Positions 26,231 through 34,317 of a stretch of 64,000 nucleotides of DNA are shown in pieces. Within the stretch, counting starts at the first letter, position 1; the number at the start of each line of letters is the position of its first letter. The position numbers and the translations under genes are program-made. The stretch is from Roseicyclus sediminis (GTDB lineage: Bacteria > Pseudomonadota > Alphaproteobacteria > Rhodobacterales > Rhodobacteraceae): NCBI RefSeq assembly GCF_025515305.1, contig NZ_JAOPHT010000003.1, forward strand, positions 248,001 through 312,000. The letters are read 5' to 3'. Below the pieces are notes generated by a model. That model worked only from the letters and a program-made list of their open reading frames with translations, searched no databases and was not told the DNA's origin.

Positions 26231-26245
26231 TGAGTGTTTCAGTCA
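26231..26245. promoter_or_regulatory. Candidate Iron-Rhodo box (RirA-type site)
   Basis: TGA (26231-26233), nine bases, TCA (26243-26245) fits the TGA-N9-TCA pattern described for RirA iron sites in Rhizobiales and Rhodobacterales. It lies 35 bases before the fbpA start. Only six positions are fixed, so chance occurrence is possible; the iron-related target gives it weight. Confidence 0.4.
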
Positions 26246-26279
26246 GGTATTTGATCGGGAAAACCAGGGAGACCTTTCC

Positions 26280-27299
26280 ATGACCCGCACCCTTGCCGCC
26301 CTCCTGGGCACGACCATCGCCGCATCGACGCTGACCGCTGCGCAGGCGCAGGAGCTGAACCTCTATTCCTCGCGTCACTACGACACCGACGAACGGCTCT
26401 ATTCCGACTTCACCGACCTGACCGGCATCACGATCAACCGGATCGAGGGCGACGCTGACGAACTCATCGCGCGTCTCGCCGCCGAGGGCGCGAATTCGCC
26501 CGCCGACATCTTCCTGACCGTCGATACCTCGCGCCTCCAGCGTGCGGCGGACATGGGCCTTCTGCAGCCGGTGGAGTCGGACATCCTGGCCGAGCGCATC
26601 CCCGCAAACCTGCGCGACGACGACAACCTCTGGTTCGGCTTCAGCCAGCGTGCGCGGATCATCTTCTACGACATGAACGATGTGCCGAACCCGCCGCAGA
26701 CCTATGCCGACCTTGCCGATCCGGCCTACGAGGGCATGGTGTGTTCCCGGTCTTCGACGAACGTCTATTCCCAGACGCTGATGGCGGCGATGATCGAGCA
26801 TCTCGGCCAGGACGCGGCGCGTGATTGGGCGGCCGGTCTCGTCGCGAACTTCGCCCGCGATCCGCAGGGCGGCGACACCGACCAGCTCCGCGGGCTCGTC
26901 TCCGGCGAGTGCGACATCTCGATCTCGAACACCTACTATTTCGCCCGCGCACTTCGGACCGATGTTGACGGTCTCTCTGCCGAGCAGCGCGCGAACATCG
27001 GCTGGGTCTTCCCCGACCAGGGCGGCAACGGCGCGCATGTGAACCTGTCGGGCGGCGGCATGGCGGCCCATGCGCCGAACCATGACGCGGCCGTTGCCTT
27101 CCTCGAGTATCTCGCCAGCGACCAGGCGCAATCCTACTTCGCCGCGGGCAATGACGAATACCCGGTGGTGCCCGGCGTCGAGATCGCCGCCTCGGTGCAG
27201 GAGCTCGGCGAATTCGAGGCAGACGACGTCTCGCTCGCCGCCGTCGCCGCGAACCTTCCCTCGGCGCAACAGATCTTCAACGAGGTCGGCTGGGAGTAA
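26280..27299 (+). CDS. fbpA: Fe(3+) ABC transporter substrate-binding protein (FbpA/FutA type)
   Basis: Periplasmic iron-binding protein of 339 residues. A signal peptide ends near residue 23 ('TAAQAQ'), and the mature start 'LNLYSSRHYDTDERLYSDF' is that of FbpA/FutA proteins. Later segments 'SNTYYFARA' and 'GVEIAASVQELGEF' fit. ATG 26280 follows an AG-rich ribosome site (CAGGGAGACC). It is single, preceded by a possible RirA site and followed by a terminator; the cognate permease is convergent. Anions or other metals are possible but less likely. Confidence 0.88.
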   Translation: MTRTLAALLGTTIAASTLTAAQAQELNLYSSRHYDTDERLYSDFTDLTGITINRIEGDADELIARLAAEGANSPADIFLTVDTSRLQRAADMGLLQPVESDILAERIPANLRDDDNLWFGFSQRARIIFYDMNDVPNPPQTYADLADPAYEGMVCSRSSTNVYSQTLMAAMIEHLGQDAARDWAAGLVANFARDPQGGDTDQLRGLVSGECDISISNTYYFARALRTDVDGLSAEQRANIGWVFPDQGGNGAHVNLSGGGMAAHAPNHDAAVAFLEYLASDQAQSYFAAGNDEYPVVPGVEIAASVQELGEFEADDVSLAAVAANLPSAQQIFNEVGWE

Positions 27300-27319
27300 G
27301 TCCCAAGCCATCCGAACAG

Positions 27320-27355
27320 GGGCCGGATCCTTCGCGGGGTCCGGCCCTTCTTTAT
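27320..27355 (+). terminator. Intrinsic terminator of fbpA
   Basis: GGGCCGGATCC (27320-27330) pairs with GGGTCCGGCCC (27337-27347), one G-T pair, around TTCGCG, followed by TTCTTTATT. It starts 20 bases after the fbpA stop and reaches the last codon of the convergent permease gene. Confidence 0.8.
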
Positions 27356-29079
27356 TCCGCCGCCTGTGCGTCGGCGTCCGGATCGGGGACGAAGCGGCGT
27401 TCGGTCGTCGTCTCGCGCCCGAGCCCCCAGCAGAGGATCGCCACGGGGATCAGGCCGACGGCCATGATGACGAGCGACGGCACCGCCGCCTCCGCCAGCC
27501 GCTCGTCCGCGGCGAGGCGATGGGCCTGCACCGCCAGCGTGTCGAAGTTGAAGGGCCGCATGATGAGCGTGGCGGGCAGTTCCTTCATCACGTCGACGAA
27601 CACGATGAGGGCCGCCGTCAGGATCGAGGGGCGCAGGATCGGCAGATGCACGCCCCGGAGCATGCCCGTCGGCGTCTTGCCCAGCGTCCGTGCCACCGCG
27701 TCGATGTTGGGGTTCACCGTGGCAAGCCCCGCGTCGTAGGCCGATAGCGCGGCGGCCATGAACCGCACCATGTAGGCGGCGACCAGCAGCCAGATCGATC
27801 CGGTGATGAGAAGCCCCGTGTCGATGCCGAAGCGCGCCTCCATGAAGGCGTCGACCGCGTTGTCGAAGGCGGCGAAGGGCACGAGGAGACCCACGGCGAT
27901 CACGCCGCCCGGCACGGCATAGCCCAGCCCCGCGATGCGCAGGGCGGCGCGCGCGGGCCGCGTCGGATGCAGCCGCGCGTTGAAGCCGAGCGCGATGGCG
28001 CCCGCGACCGTCAGAACGGCGGCGATACCGGCCATCACGAGCGAGTTCCTGAGGAACCCGAGGTAGCGATCGGTGAACAGGATCTGCCCCGAGTCCCAGG
28101 CCATCGACAGCAGCAGGACCGTGGGCAGGATGAAGCCGAAGAATACCGGCAGGAGGCAGGCGGTGAAGGCCAGGCCCGCCCTGGCGCCCGACAGCGGGGC
28201 GGGCTGCATCGCCTCGAACCGCCGCCCGGCCGCGTGGTGCCTCTGGTGGCGCCTCTGCCGTCGCTCCAGCGTGGCGAGGACCAGCGCGACCGTCAGCAGG
28301 CAAAGCGCCAGCTGCGCGGCCGCACCCCGGTCGAAGAACGAGAACCAGCTCTGGTAGATGCCGGTGGCGAAGGTCTGCACCCCGAAATAGGAGACGGTGC
28401 CGAAGTCGGCCAGCGTCTCCATCAGCGCGAGCAGCACACCGCCGGCGATGGCGGGCCGCGCGATCGGCAGGCTCACACGGCGGAAGGCACCCCAGGGGCG
28501 TTGCCCGAGCGTGCGCGCGGCGATGTAGGCGGTGGCGGATTGCTGCAGGAAGGCCGCACGCGCGAGGAGATAGACATAAGGGTAGAGGACGAAGGTCAGC
28601 ATCGCCGCCGCCCCGCCCAGGGACCGGATCTCGGGGAACCAGTAGTCGCGCGGTCCCCAGCCGGTGAGGTCGCGCAACGTCGTCTGCACAAGGCCCGGAT
28701 GGTCGAGGAAATCTGTGTAGGCGTAGGCGAGGACATAGGCCGGAAACGCCAGCGGCAGGGCCAGCGCCACTTCCAGAACCCTGCGTCCCGGGAACCGCGT
28801 CGCGGTCACAAGCCAGGCGGAGGCGGTTCCGATCACCGCCGTGCCGGTTCCGACCAGGAGGATCAGCCAGGCGGTGGTGCCCACGTAACGCGGCAGGACC
28901 GTATCGACGAGACGGCCGGTCACCTCCCATCCGCCGGTCAGCGCGGCAAGCGCCACGGCGATCATCGGCAGAAGGCAGATCGCGGCCGCGATCCAGGCAA
29001 GCACGGCCAGCGGCCCGGGGCGTCCGCGCCTCCGGCCTTTCCGCGATGCCGTCGCCTGCCCTGCGGTGTCCTTTGTCAT
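27352..29079 (-). CDS. fbpB: Iron ABC transporter permease with two transmembrane domains (FbpB type)
   Basis: A 575-residue inner-membrane permease formed of two ABC permease domains in tandem, about 12 helices, as in FbpB/SfuB. Each half carries the ATPase-contact loop: 'RTLGQRPWGAFRRVSLPIARPAIAGG' in the first and 'RTLGKTPTGMLRGVHLPILRPSI' in the second. The first 35 residues are basic and cytoplasmic. ATG 29079 was taken over an upstream start at 29115. It converges with fbpA. No ATPase gene (fbpC) lies in the window. Confidence 0.86.
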   Translation of the reverse strand: MTKDTAGQATASRKGRRRGRPGPLAVLAWIAAAICLLPMIAVALAALTGGWEVTGRLVDTVLPRYVGTTAWLILLVGTGTAVIGTASAWLVTATRFPGRRVLEVALALPLAFPAYVLAYAYTDFLDHPGLVQTTLRDLTGWGPRDYWFPEIRSLGGAAAMLTFVLYPYVYLLARAAFLQQSATAYIAARTLGQRPWGAFRRVSLPIARPAIAGGVLLALMETLADFGTVSYFGVQTFATGIYQSWFSFFDRGAAAQLALCLLTVALVLATLERRQRRHQRHHAAGRRFEAMQPAPLSGARAGLAFTACLLPVFFGFILPTVLLLSMAWDSGQILFTDRYLGFLRNSLVMAGIAAVLTVAGAIALGFNARLHPTRPARAALRIAGLGYAVPGGVIAVGLLVPFAAFDNAVDAFMEARFGIDTGLLITGSIWLLVAAYMVRFMAAALSAYDAGLATVNPNIDAVARTLGKTPTGMLRGVHLPILRPSILTAALIVFVDVMKELPATLIMRPFNFDTLAVQAHRLAADERLAEAAVPSLVIMAVGLIPVAILCWGLGRETTTERRFVPDPDADAQAAE

Positions 29080-29127
29080 CCGGAGCGTTTTTGTCGGGTT
29101 TGCGCCGGAATGCAATGCGGCGATTGC

Positions 29128-29146
29128 GGCCGGTCAATTGCCGGCC
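29128..29146. terminator. Small hairpin between the GntR gene and fbpB
   Basis: GGCCGG (29128-29133) and CCGGCC (29141-29146) form a six-base stem around TCAATTG. It lies 13 bases past the GntR gene stop on the minus strand. No T-run follows, so function is uncertain. Confidence 0.3.
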
Positions 29147-29158
29147 GGGATCCGTCGG

Positions 29159-29887
29159 TCACTCGAAATAGTGGGCGTGGCTCGCCTTCAGGTCCTCCAG
29201 AACGTCGAGAACGCTGGTCAGGTGGCGTGTCATGACCCGCCGCGCACGATCCTCCCGCCCCTTGCGGAGCGCGTTGAGGATGCGCCGGTGCTCGTCCTCC
29301 AGCATGCGCAGGTGTGCGACGTCGTTGAGCCTCAGCGCGCGCAACCGGTCGAGCGCCGTCTTCTCGCGCACAACCAGCGTCCGGACGCGGGGCAGCCCGG
29401 TTGCGCCGGCGAGCGCGGCATGGAACTCGTCGTCCGCTGCGTGGAAGGCCGCGGTGTCGCCGAGGGAAATCGCGTTGCCTTGCGCGGTGAGGGCGGCGGC
29501 CATGCGCTCGTCGTCTTCGGGCGAGAGGCCGTTGGCGCAGATCCGCACCATCGCCGCCATTTCCAGCGCCTCGCGGATGAACTGAGCGCTTCGGATGCCG
29601 TCTTCGGAAAGCGGCGTCACGAAGTTGCCGCGCGAGGGCCGGGTGACGATCAGCCCCTCGTCGCGCAGCCAAGTCATCGCCTCGCGCACCGGCGTGCGGC
29701 TCGCGCCGAAGCGGGCGCCGGCCTCGGTCTCGGAAATGCGCGTGCCCGGGGGAAGCGCCAGCGACAGGATCGCCGCCCGCAGCGCGCCGTGGATCTGCTG
29801 CGATGTCGGCAGGTCGAGGTCCAGCACCGGAAGCGGGACATGCGGAAGAAGATCGTCCGGGGCGGCTTCGCCTTCGTCGAGGGTCAT
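29159..29887 (-). CDS. GntR-family (FadR/FCD-type) transcriptional regulator
   Basis: A 242-residue regulator with an N-terminal winged helix ('TRISETEAGARFGASRTPVREAMTWL') and a helical FCD ligand-binding domain in the C-terminal two thirds. The metal-binding FCD histidines are probably those near 'HAADDEFHAAL' and 'DEHRRILNAL'. ATG 29887 was chosen because the upstream frame enters the intergenic promoter region. It is divergent from the oxidoreductase/uxuA operon and probably represses it in response to a sugar acid. Confidence 0.86.
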   Translation of the reverse strand: MTLDEGEAAPDDLLPHVPLPVLDLDLPTSQQIHGALRAAILSLALPPGTRISETEAGARFGASRTPVREAMTWLRDEGLIVTRPSRGNFVTPLSEDGIRSAQFIREALEMAAMVRICANGLSPEDDERMAAALTAQGNAISLGDTAAFHAADDEFHAALAGATGLPRVRTLVVREKTALDRLRALRLNDVAHLRMLEDEHRRILNALRKGREDRARRVMTRHLTSVLDVLEDLKASHAHYFE

Positions 29888-29919
29888 TCTCTTGTCCTTA
29901 TCTGCTCTGCCTTCATCCG

Positions 29920-29933
29920 GTATACTGGTGTAC
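29920..29933. promoter_or_regulatory. Candidate GntR operator
   Basis: GTATAC-TG-GTGTAC is an imperfect dyad (10 of 14 positions symmetric) between the divergent GntR gene and the oxidoreductase operon. It lies seven bases upstream of a TTGACA (29941-29946) facing the operon. FadR-subfamily sites often have GTxxAC halves, so this is a reasonable operator. Confidence 0.45.
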
Positions 29934-29940
29934 GGGTCCG

Positions 29941-29969
29941 TTGACAATTCTCTCGGCTCCGCGAATGGT
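29941..29969 (+). promoter_or_regulatory. Candidate promoter of the oxidoreductase-uxuA operon
   Basis: A consensus -35 TTGACA (29941-29946) is followed after 17 bases by AATGGT, a poor -10. Transcription would begin near 29976, just before the GGGAGGA ribosome site at 29977-29983. This supports the TTG start at 29992 rather than the in-frame ATG at 29965. Confidence 0.35.
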
Positions 29970-29991
29970 CCGCCGCGGGAGGACGCGCAGA

Positions 29992-31059
29992 TTGCCTGAA
30001 CCTGAGACACCGCTCGGCCTGGCCATGATCGGCACCGGCATGGTGGCGCGGACCCATCTGCTCGCCATCCGGGATGCGCGGCCACGACCGAGGCTTGTGG
30101 GTGTCCTGTCCCGCTCGACCGGGCGCGCACGGGCCTTCGCGGCCGAGGCCACGGAGGTGCTCGGGGCGGGGGTCGACACGTTTTCCGACGTCAACGCGAT
30201 CGCCGCCGATCCCCGAGTCGATTGCGCGCTGATCCTGACGCCGCCCGACGCGCGACTTTCGCTCATCCGTCCCCTGGCGGATGCGGGCAAGGCGATCCTG
30301 CTGGAAAAACCCGTTGGCCGCACGCTGGCCGAGGCCGAAGAGGTCGTCGCCTTCTGCGAGGCCGCCGGAGTGCCGCTCGGGATCGTGTTCCAGCACCGCG
30401 TGCGCGAGGCCTCGCGCGCGGCCGCCGACCTCGTGTCGGACGGAGCGCTTGGCGCCCTCGGCCTTGCGGAGATCGCCGTGCCGTGGTGGCGGGCGCAGGC
30501 CTATTACGACGAACCCGGGCGCGGCACCTATGCCCGCGACGGAGGCGGCGTACTCATGAGCCAGGCGATCCACACCATCGACCTCGCCCTCAGCCTTACC
30601 GGACCCGTCGAGAGTGTCACCGCCATGACCGCCACGACGCGGTTCCATCGCATGGAGGCCGAGGACGTGGCGGTCGCCGGATTGCGGTTCGTCGGCGGAG
30701 CGGCCGGATGGCTGACCGCTTCGACCGCGAGCTTCCCCGGCAGGTCCGAGTCCATCGTCCTGCATTACGAGAAGGCGAGCCTGCGGCTGGCAGAAGGGGT
30801 GCTGGAGGTCAGCTGGCGTGACGGGCGGGTCGAGCGTCACGGCGCCACCGCGACGACAGGCGGCGGTGCCGATCCTATGGCCTTTACCCATGACTGGCAC
30901 AGGTCTGTCCTCGAAGATTTCGCGCGGGCGCTTCACGAAGGGCGTCCACCGGCGATCACCGGGCGCGCCGCGCTCGATGCGCATCGTCTGATCGACGCGA
31001 TGACACGTTCGGCGCAAGCCGGACGCAGGGTAAATCTTATAGAAGATAAACAGACATGA
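29992..31059 (+). CDS. Gfo/Idh/MocA-family oxidoreductase, first of three
   Basis: NAD(P)-dependent sugar or sugar-acid dehydrogenase of 355 residues. The Rossmann motif is 'AMIGTGMVARTHLLAI', the EKP catalytic motif is 'LLEKPVGRTLAEAEE', and the substrate-site histidine and aspartate lie in 'MSQAIHTIDLALSLTG'. The likely start is TTG 29992, eight bases after GGGAGGA; the ATG at 29965 falls within the promoter. It is first in a four-gene operon, and its stop overlaps the next start as ATGA. The precise substrate is unknown. Confidence 0.87.
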   Translation: MPEPETPLGLAMIGTGMVARTHLLAIRDARPRPRLVGVLSRSTGRARAFAAEATEVLGAGVDTFSDVNAIAADPRVDCALILTPPDARLSLIRPLADAGKAILLEKPVGRTLAEAEEVVAFCEAAGVPLGIVFQHRVREASRAAADLVSDGALGALGLAEIAVPWWRAQAYYDEPGRGTYARDGGGVLMSQAIHTIDLALSLTGPVESVTAMTATTRFHRMEAEDVAVAGLRFVGGAAGWLTASTASFPGRSESIVLHYEKASLRLAEGVLEVSWRDGRVERHGATATTGGGADPMAFTHDWHRSVLEDFARALHEGRPPAITGRAALDAHRLIDAMTRSAQAGRRVNLIEDKQT

Positions 31060-32063
31060 GCATCCGCTTCGCCGTTCTCGGCATCGACCACCGCCACGCT
31101 TTCGGCATGACGGAGCATCTGACCGCGGCGGGCGCCACCTGCGCCGGGTGGTGGACCGAAGGCGCGCCCAACACCGAGGAAGGCTTCCGCAAGCGGTTCC
31201 CGGACCTGCCGAGGTTGCGGGACCGCGCGGCGGTTCTCGCAGATCCCGAGGTCGATCTCGTCGTCATCGCCGCGATCCCGCGCGACCGGGCGGGCCTGGC
31301 CATCGAGGCGATGCGCGCGGGCAAGGACGTGATGGTGGACAAACCCGGCTGCACGACCCTCGAACAGCTTGCCGAGATCCGGCGCGTGCAGGCCGAGACG
31401 GGGCGCATCTGGTCGGTCGACTTCTCGGAACGCTTCGAGGTGCCCTCGGTCACACTCGCCACCCAACTGGTGCAGGACGGCGCGATCGGTCGCGTCGTGC
31501 AGACCGTCGGTCTCGGTCCGCACCGCCTGAACCGCGAGACGCGGCCCGGGTGGTTCTTCGACCGCGAGGCCTATGGCGGCATCCTGACGGATATCGCGAG
31601 CCATCAGATCGACCAGTTCCTGCACTTCACCGGATCCCAAAGCGCAAAGGTGGTCCATGCCGTGGCCGAGAACGTGGCGCATCCGGACGATCCCGGCCTG
31701 CAGGATTTCGGCGAGATCGCACTCAGCTCGGCCAACGGACGCGGTTACATCAGGGTCGACTGGTTCACGCCCGACGCGCTGCCGACCTGGGGTGACGGCC
31801 GGCTGACGATCCTCGGGACCGATGGCTACATCGAACTCAGGAAATACGTGGATGTCGGCGGCCGCGAGGGGACCGATACGCTGATCCTCGTGAATGGAGA
31901 TCGCTCCGAGGCGATCGACGCGCGCGACGCTGGGCTGCCCTACTTCCCCCGCATTATCGCGGACGTGCAGGAGCGGACGGAAACCGCGATGACGCAGGCG
32001 CACGCCTTCACGGTCATGGAGCTTGCGCTGAGGGCGCAGGCGATGGCGGAGGGGCGCGCATGA
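31056..32063 (+). CDS. Gfo/Idh/MocA-family oxidoreductase, second of three
   Basis: A 335-residue member of the same family, clearly diverged from its neighbours. The N-terminal nucleotide-binding turn reads 'AVLGIDHRHAFGMTEHL' and lacks the usual GxGxxG spacing. The catalytic motif is 'MVDKPGCTTLEQL' (DKP in place of EKP), and 'GGILTDIASHQIDQFLHFTG' provides the C-terminal His and Asp. The ATG overlaps the preceding stop and the stop overlaps the next start, so translation is coupled. Cofactor use is uncertain because of the altered glycine motif. Confidence 0.85.
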   Translation: MSIRFAVLGIDHRHAFGMTEHLTAAGATCAGWWTEGAPNTEEGFRKRFPDLPRLRDRAAVLADPEVDLVVIAAIPRDRAGLAIEAMRAGKDVMVDKPGCTTLEQLAEIRRVQAETGRIWSVDFSERFEVPSVTLATQLVQDGAIGRVVQTVGLGPHRLNRETRPGWFFDREAYGGILTDIASHQIDQFLHFTGSQSAKVVHAVAENVAHPDDPGLQDFGEIALSSANGRGYIRVDWFTPDALPTWGDGRLTILGTDGYIELRKYVDVGGREGTDTLILVNGDRSEAIDARDAGLPYFPRIIADVQERTETAMTQAHAFTVMELALRAQAMAEGRA

Positions 32064-33124
32064 TCCGCGTCGCAATCCTCGGTGCCGGGATCGGGGCGGA
32101 GCATCTGGAAGGCTACCGCGCGCTGCGTGACCTGTTCACGGTCAACGCCCTGTGCGACCGCGACCTCGAACGGGCAGAGCGGGTCGCGGGCGGCGAGCCG
32201 CTGGACCTCGTCCCGGATGTCGGAAGCATTCTTGCACAAGAAGACATCGATCTTGTCGACATCTGCCTGCCACCTCACCTCCATGCCGAGGTCGCGGTGG
32301 CCGCGCTCGGCGCGGGCAAGCACGTGATCTGCGAAAAGCCTCTCGCGCGCAGCCTCGCCGAGGTCGACGCCATCGCCGCGGCCGCGCAGCGCGCCGGGCG
32401 CGAGGTTTTTCCGGTTTTCCAGTATCGTTTCGGTCCCGCCTTCGCCGCGCTCGACGCGCTGATCGCGCGGGGTCTCGCCGGCCCTCCGGTCGTGGCGAGC
32501 CTCGAGACGCACTGGAACCGGAATGCCGAATACTACGCCGTGCCCTGGCGCGGCACATGGGCGGGGGAGGCCGGGGGGGCCGTTCTCGGCCACGCGATCC
32601 ACGCCCACGACCTTCTTTGCCGTTACTTCGGCCCCGTCGCCGCTGTGCAGGCGCAGCTCACCACGCGGGTGAACCCTATCGAGACGGAGGATTGCGGCGC
32701 CATCGCCTTCCGGTTCGTGAACGGCGCGCTCGCCACTTCCTCGGTGACACTGGGTGCGGCGAGCGACGAGACGCGACTGCGCCTTGTCTTCCGCGACCTC
32801 ACGGCGACGAGCGGGATGGAACCCTATGCGCCTGCACTCGGGCCATGGCGCTTCGCCGCGCGCGATCCCGCGCGGCAGGCGGAGGTGGATGCCATCGTCG
32901 CCGCCCATTCGGGGGCGCTGCCGCGCTTCGCCGGGTATCTCGAGGCCGTCGCCGACCATCTGGCCGGGCGCCCTTCGGCAGCGGTGCGGCTGCCGGACGG
33001 ACGCATCTCGATCGAACTGGTCACCGCGATCTACGCCGCCGCACGCAGCGGGGAGGCGGTCTCGCTCCCGCTTGGGGAGGCGCATCCGCTGCGCCATGGC
33101 TGGCAACCGGAGGGCGTCGCATGA
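32060..33124 (+). CDS. Gfo/Idh/MocA-family oxidoreductase, third of three
   Basis: A 354-residue member with a standard Rossmann start 'VAILGAGIGAEHLEGY', catalytic 'VICEKPLARSLAEVD' and 'AVLGHAIHAHDLLCRYFG'. It is coupled by ATGA overlaps at both ends. Three such oxidoreductases in one operon suggest successive oxidation and reduction steps, or use of several related sugar acids. One may replace the missing UxuB-type fructuronate reductase; this is an inference. Confidence 0.86.
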   Translation: MIRVAILGAGIGAEHLEGYRALRDLFTVNALCDRDLERAERVAGGEPLDLVPDVGSILAQEDIDLVDICLPPHLHAEVAVAALGAGKHVICEKPLARSLAEVDAIAAAAQRAGREVFPVFQYRFGPAFAALDALIARGLAGPPVVASLETHWNRNAEYYAVPWRGTWAGEAGGAVLGHAIHAHDLLCRYFGPVAAVQAQLTTRVNPIETEDCGAIAFRFVNGALATSSVTLGAASDETRLRLVFRDLTATSGMEPYAPALGPWRFAARDPARQAEVDAIVAAHSGALPRFAGYLEAVADHLAGRPSAAVRLPDGRISIELVTAIYAAARSGEAVSLPLGEAHPLRHGWQPEGVA

Positions 33125-34317
33125 GAGAGACATGGCGCTGGTTCGGGCCCGCCGATCCGATCCGGCTTGCCGAAGTGCGGCAGACCGGGGCGCGCGGCAT
33201 CGTCAGCGCGCTGCATCACGTGCCTTCCGGCGTCGCCTGGACGCGGGAGGATGTGGCCGCCCGAAAGGCGGAGATAGAGGCCGCCGGCCTGACCTGGGAC
33301 GTGATCGAGAGCATCCCGGTGGCCGAAACCATCAAGACACGGACAGGCCCCTGGCGGGCGCATGTCGCGGCGTGGATCGACAGCCTGCGCGCCGTGGCCG
33401 AGGCGGATGGCCCCCGCGTCATCTGCTACAATTTCATGCCGGTCCTGGACTGGACCCGGACGGACCTGCGCCATGTGCTGCCGGACGGGGCGACGGCGAT
33501 GCGCTTCGACCTCGTCGACTTCGCGGTCTTCGACCTCGACCTCCTGCATCGTGCGGGGGCCGAAGCCGACTATCCCGACGCCGTGCGGCAAGATGCGAAA
33601 CGGCGCCTCGATACCATGGATGCCAATGCCCGCGAGGCGCTGGCCGCCAACATCACGGCCGGGCTGCCCGGCGCGATGGAAAGCTGGACGCTGGAGGACG
33701 TGCGCGCGAAGCTTGCGGATTACGCCGGGTGCGATGCCGCGGCGCTGCGCGACCGCCTCGTCGCGTTCCTGGCCGAGGTTGTTCCGGTCGCGGAAGACCT
33801 TGGCCTCAGGCTCTGCTGTCATCCCGACGACCCGCCATTCCCGCTTCTCGGTCTGCCGAGGGTCATGTCGACGCTGGAGGATTACCTCGCGGTCCTCGAC
33901 GCCGTGCCGAGCCCTGCGAACGGGGCGACCCTCTGCACCGGGTCGCTCGGCGTGCGGGCGGATTTCGACCCCGCCGCCTTCGTGCAAGCCCTGGGCGAAC
34001 GCATTCACTTCGTCCACCTGCGCAACACGGTGCGGGATCCCGGCGCCACCGGCCTTCGCGTCGGTTTCCAGGAGAGCGCGCATCTCGACGGCGATACCGA
34101 CATGGTCGTCACGATCCGGGCGCTGATGGCCGAAGAGGTCCGCAGGCGTGCGGAAGGGCGCGCGGACGCCGAGATCCCGATGCGCCCCGACCATGGCCAC
34201 GACATGCTCGACGACCTCGCGCGGAAGGGGCAGCCCGGCTATCCGCTCATCGGGCGACTGCGCGGTCTGGCGGAACTGAGGGGCGTCATGGCCGCGGTGG
34301 GCCACGCCGCCTCATAG
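33121..34317 (+). CDS. uxuA: D-mannonate dehydratase
   Basis: Converts D-mannonate to 2-keto-3-deoxy-D-gluconate in hexuronate breakdown; 398 residues, the usual size of UxuA. Visible blocks are 'WRWFGPADPIRLAEVRQTGA', 'HHVPSGVAWT', 'YNFMPVLDWTRTDL', the metal-site region 'LCCHPDDPPFPLLGLPR', and C-terminal 'RPDHGHDMLDD'. ATG 33121 overlaps the third oxidoreductase. Its stop overlaps the convergent membrane winged-helix gene by six bases. No uxaC or kdgK was seen nearby. Confidence 0.93.
   Translation: MRETWRWFGPADPIRLAEVRQTGARGIVSALHHVPSGVAWTREDVAARKAEIEAAGLTWDVIESIPVAETIKTRTGPWRAHVAAWIDSLRAVAEADGPRVICYNFMPVLDWTRTDLRHVLPDGATAMRFDLVDFAVFDLDLLHRAGAEADYPDAVRQDAKRRLDTMDANAREALAANITAGLPGAMESWTLEDVRAKLADYAGCDAAALRDRLVAFLAEVVPVAEDLGLRLCCHPDDPPFPLLGLPRVMSTLEDYLAVLDAVPSPANGATLCTGSLGVRADFDPAAFVQALGERIHFVHLRNTVRDPGATGLRVGFQESAHLDGDTDMVVTIRALMAEEVRRRAEGRADAEIPMRPDHGHDMLDDLARKGQPGYPLIGRLRGLAELRGVMAAVGHAAS

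Noticed and set aside
24924-27311. 795-residue minus-strand frame extending the MFS gene across the iron-binding protein gene
   Set aside because: The extension is antisense to fbpA and lacks membrane helices; the first MFS helix begins at 26099.
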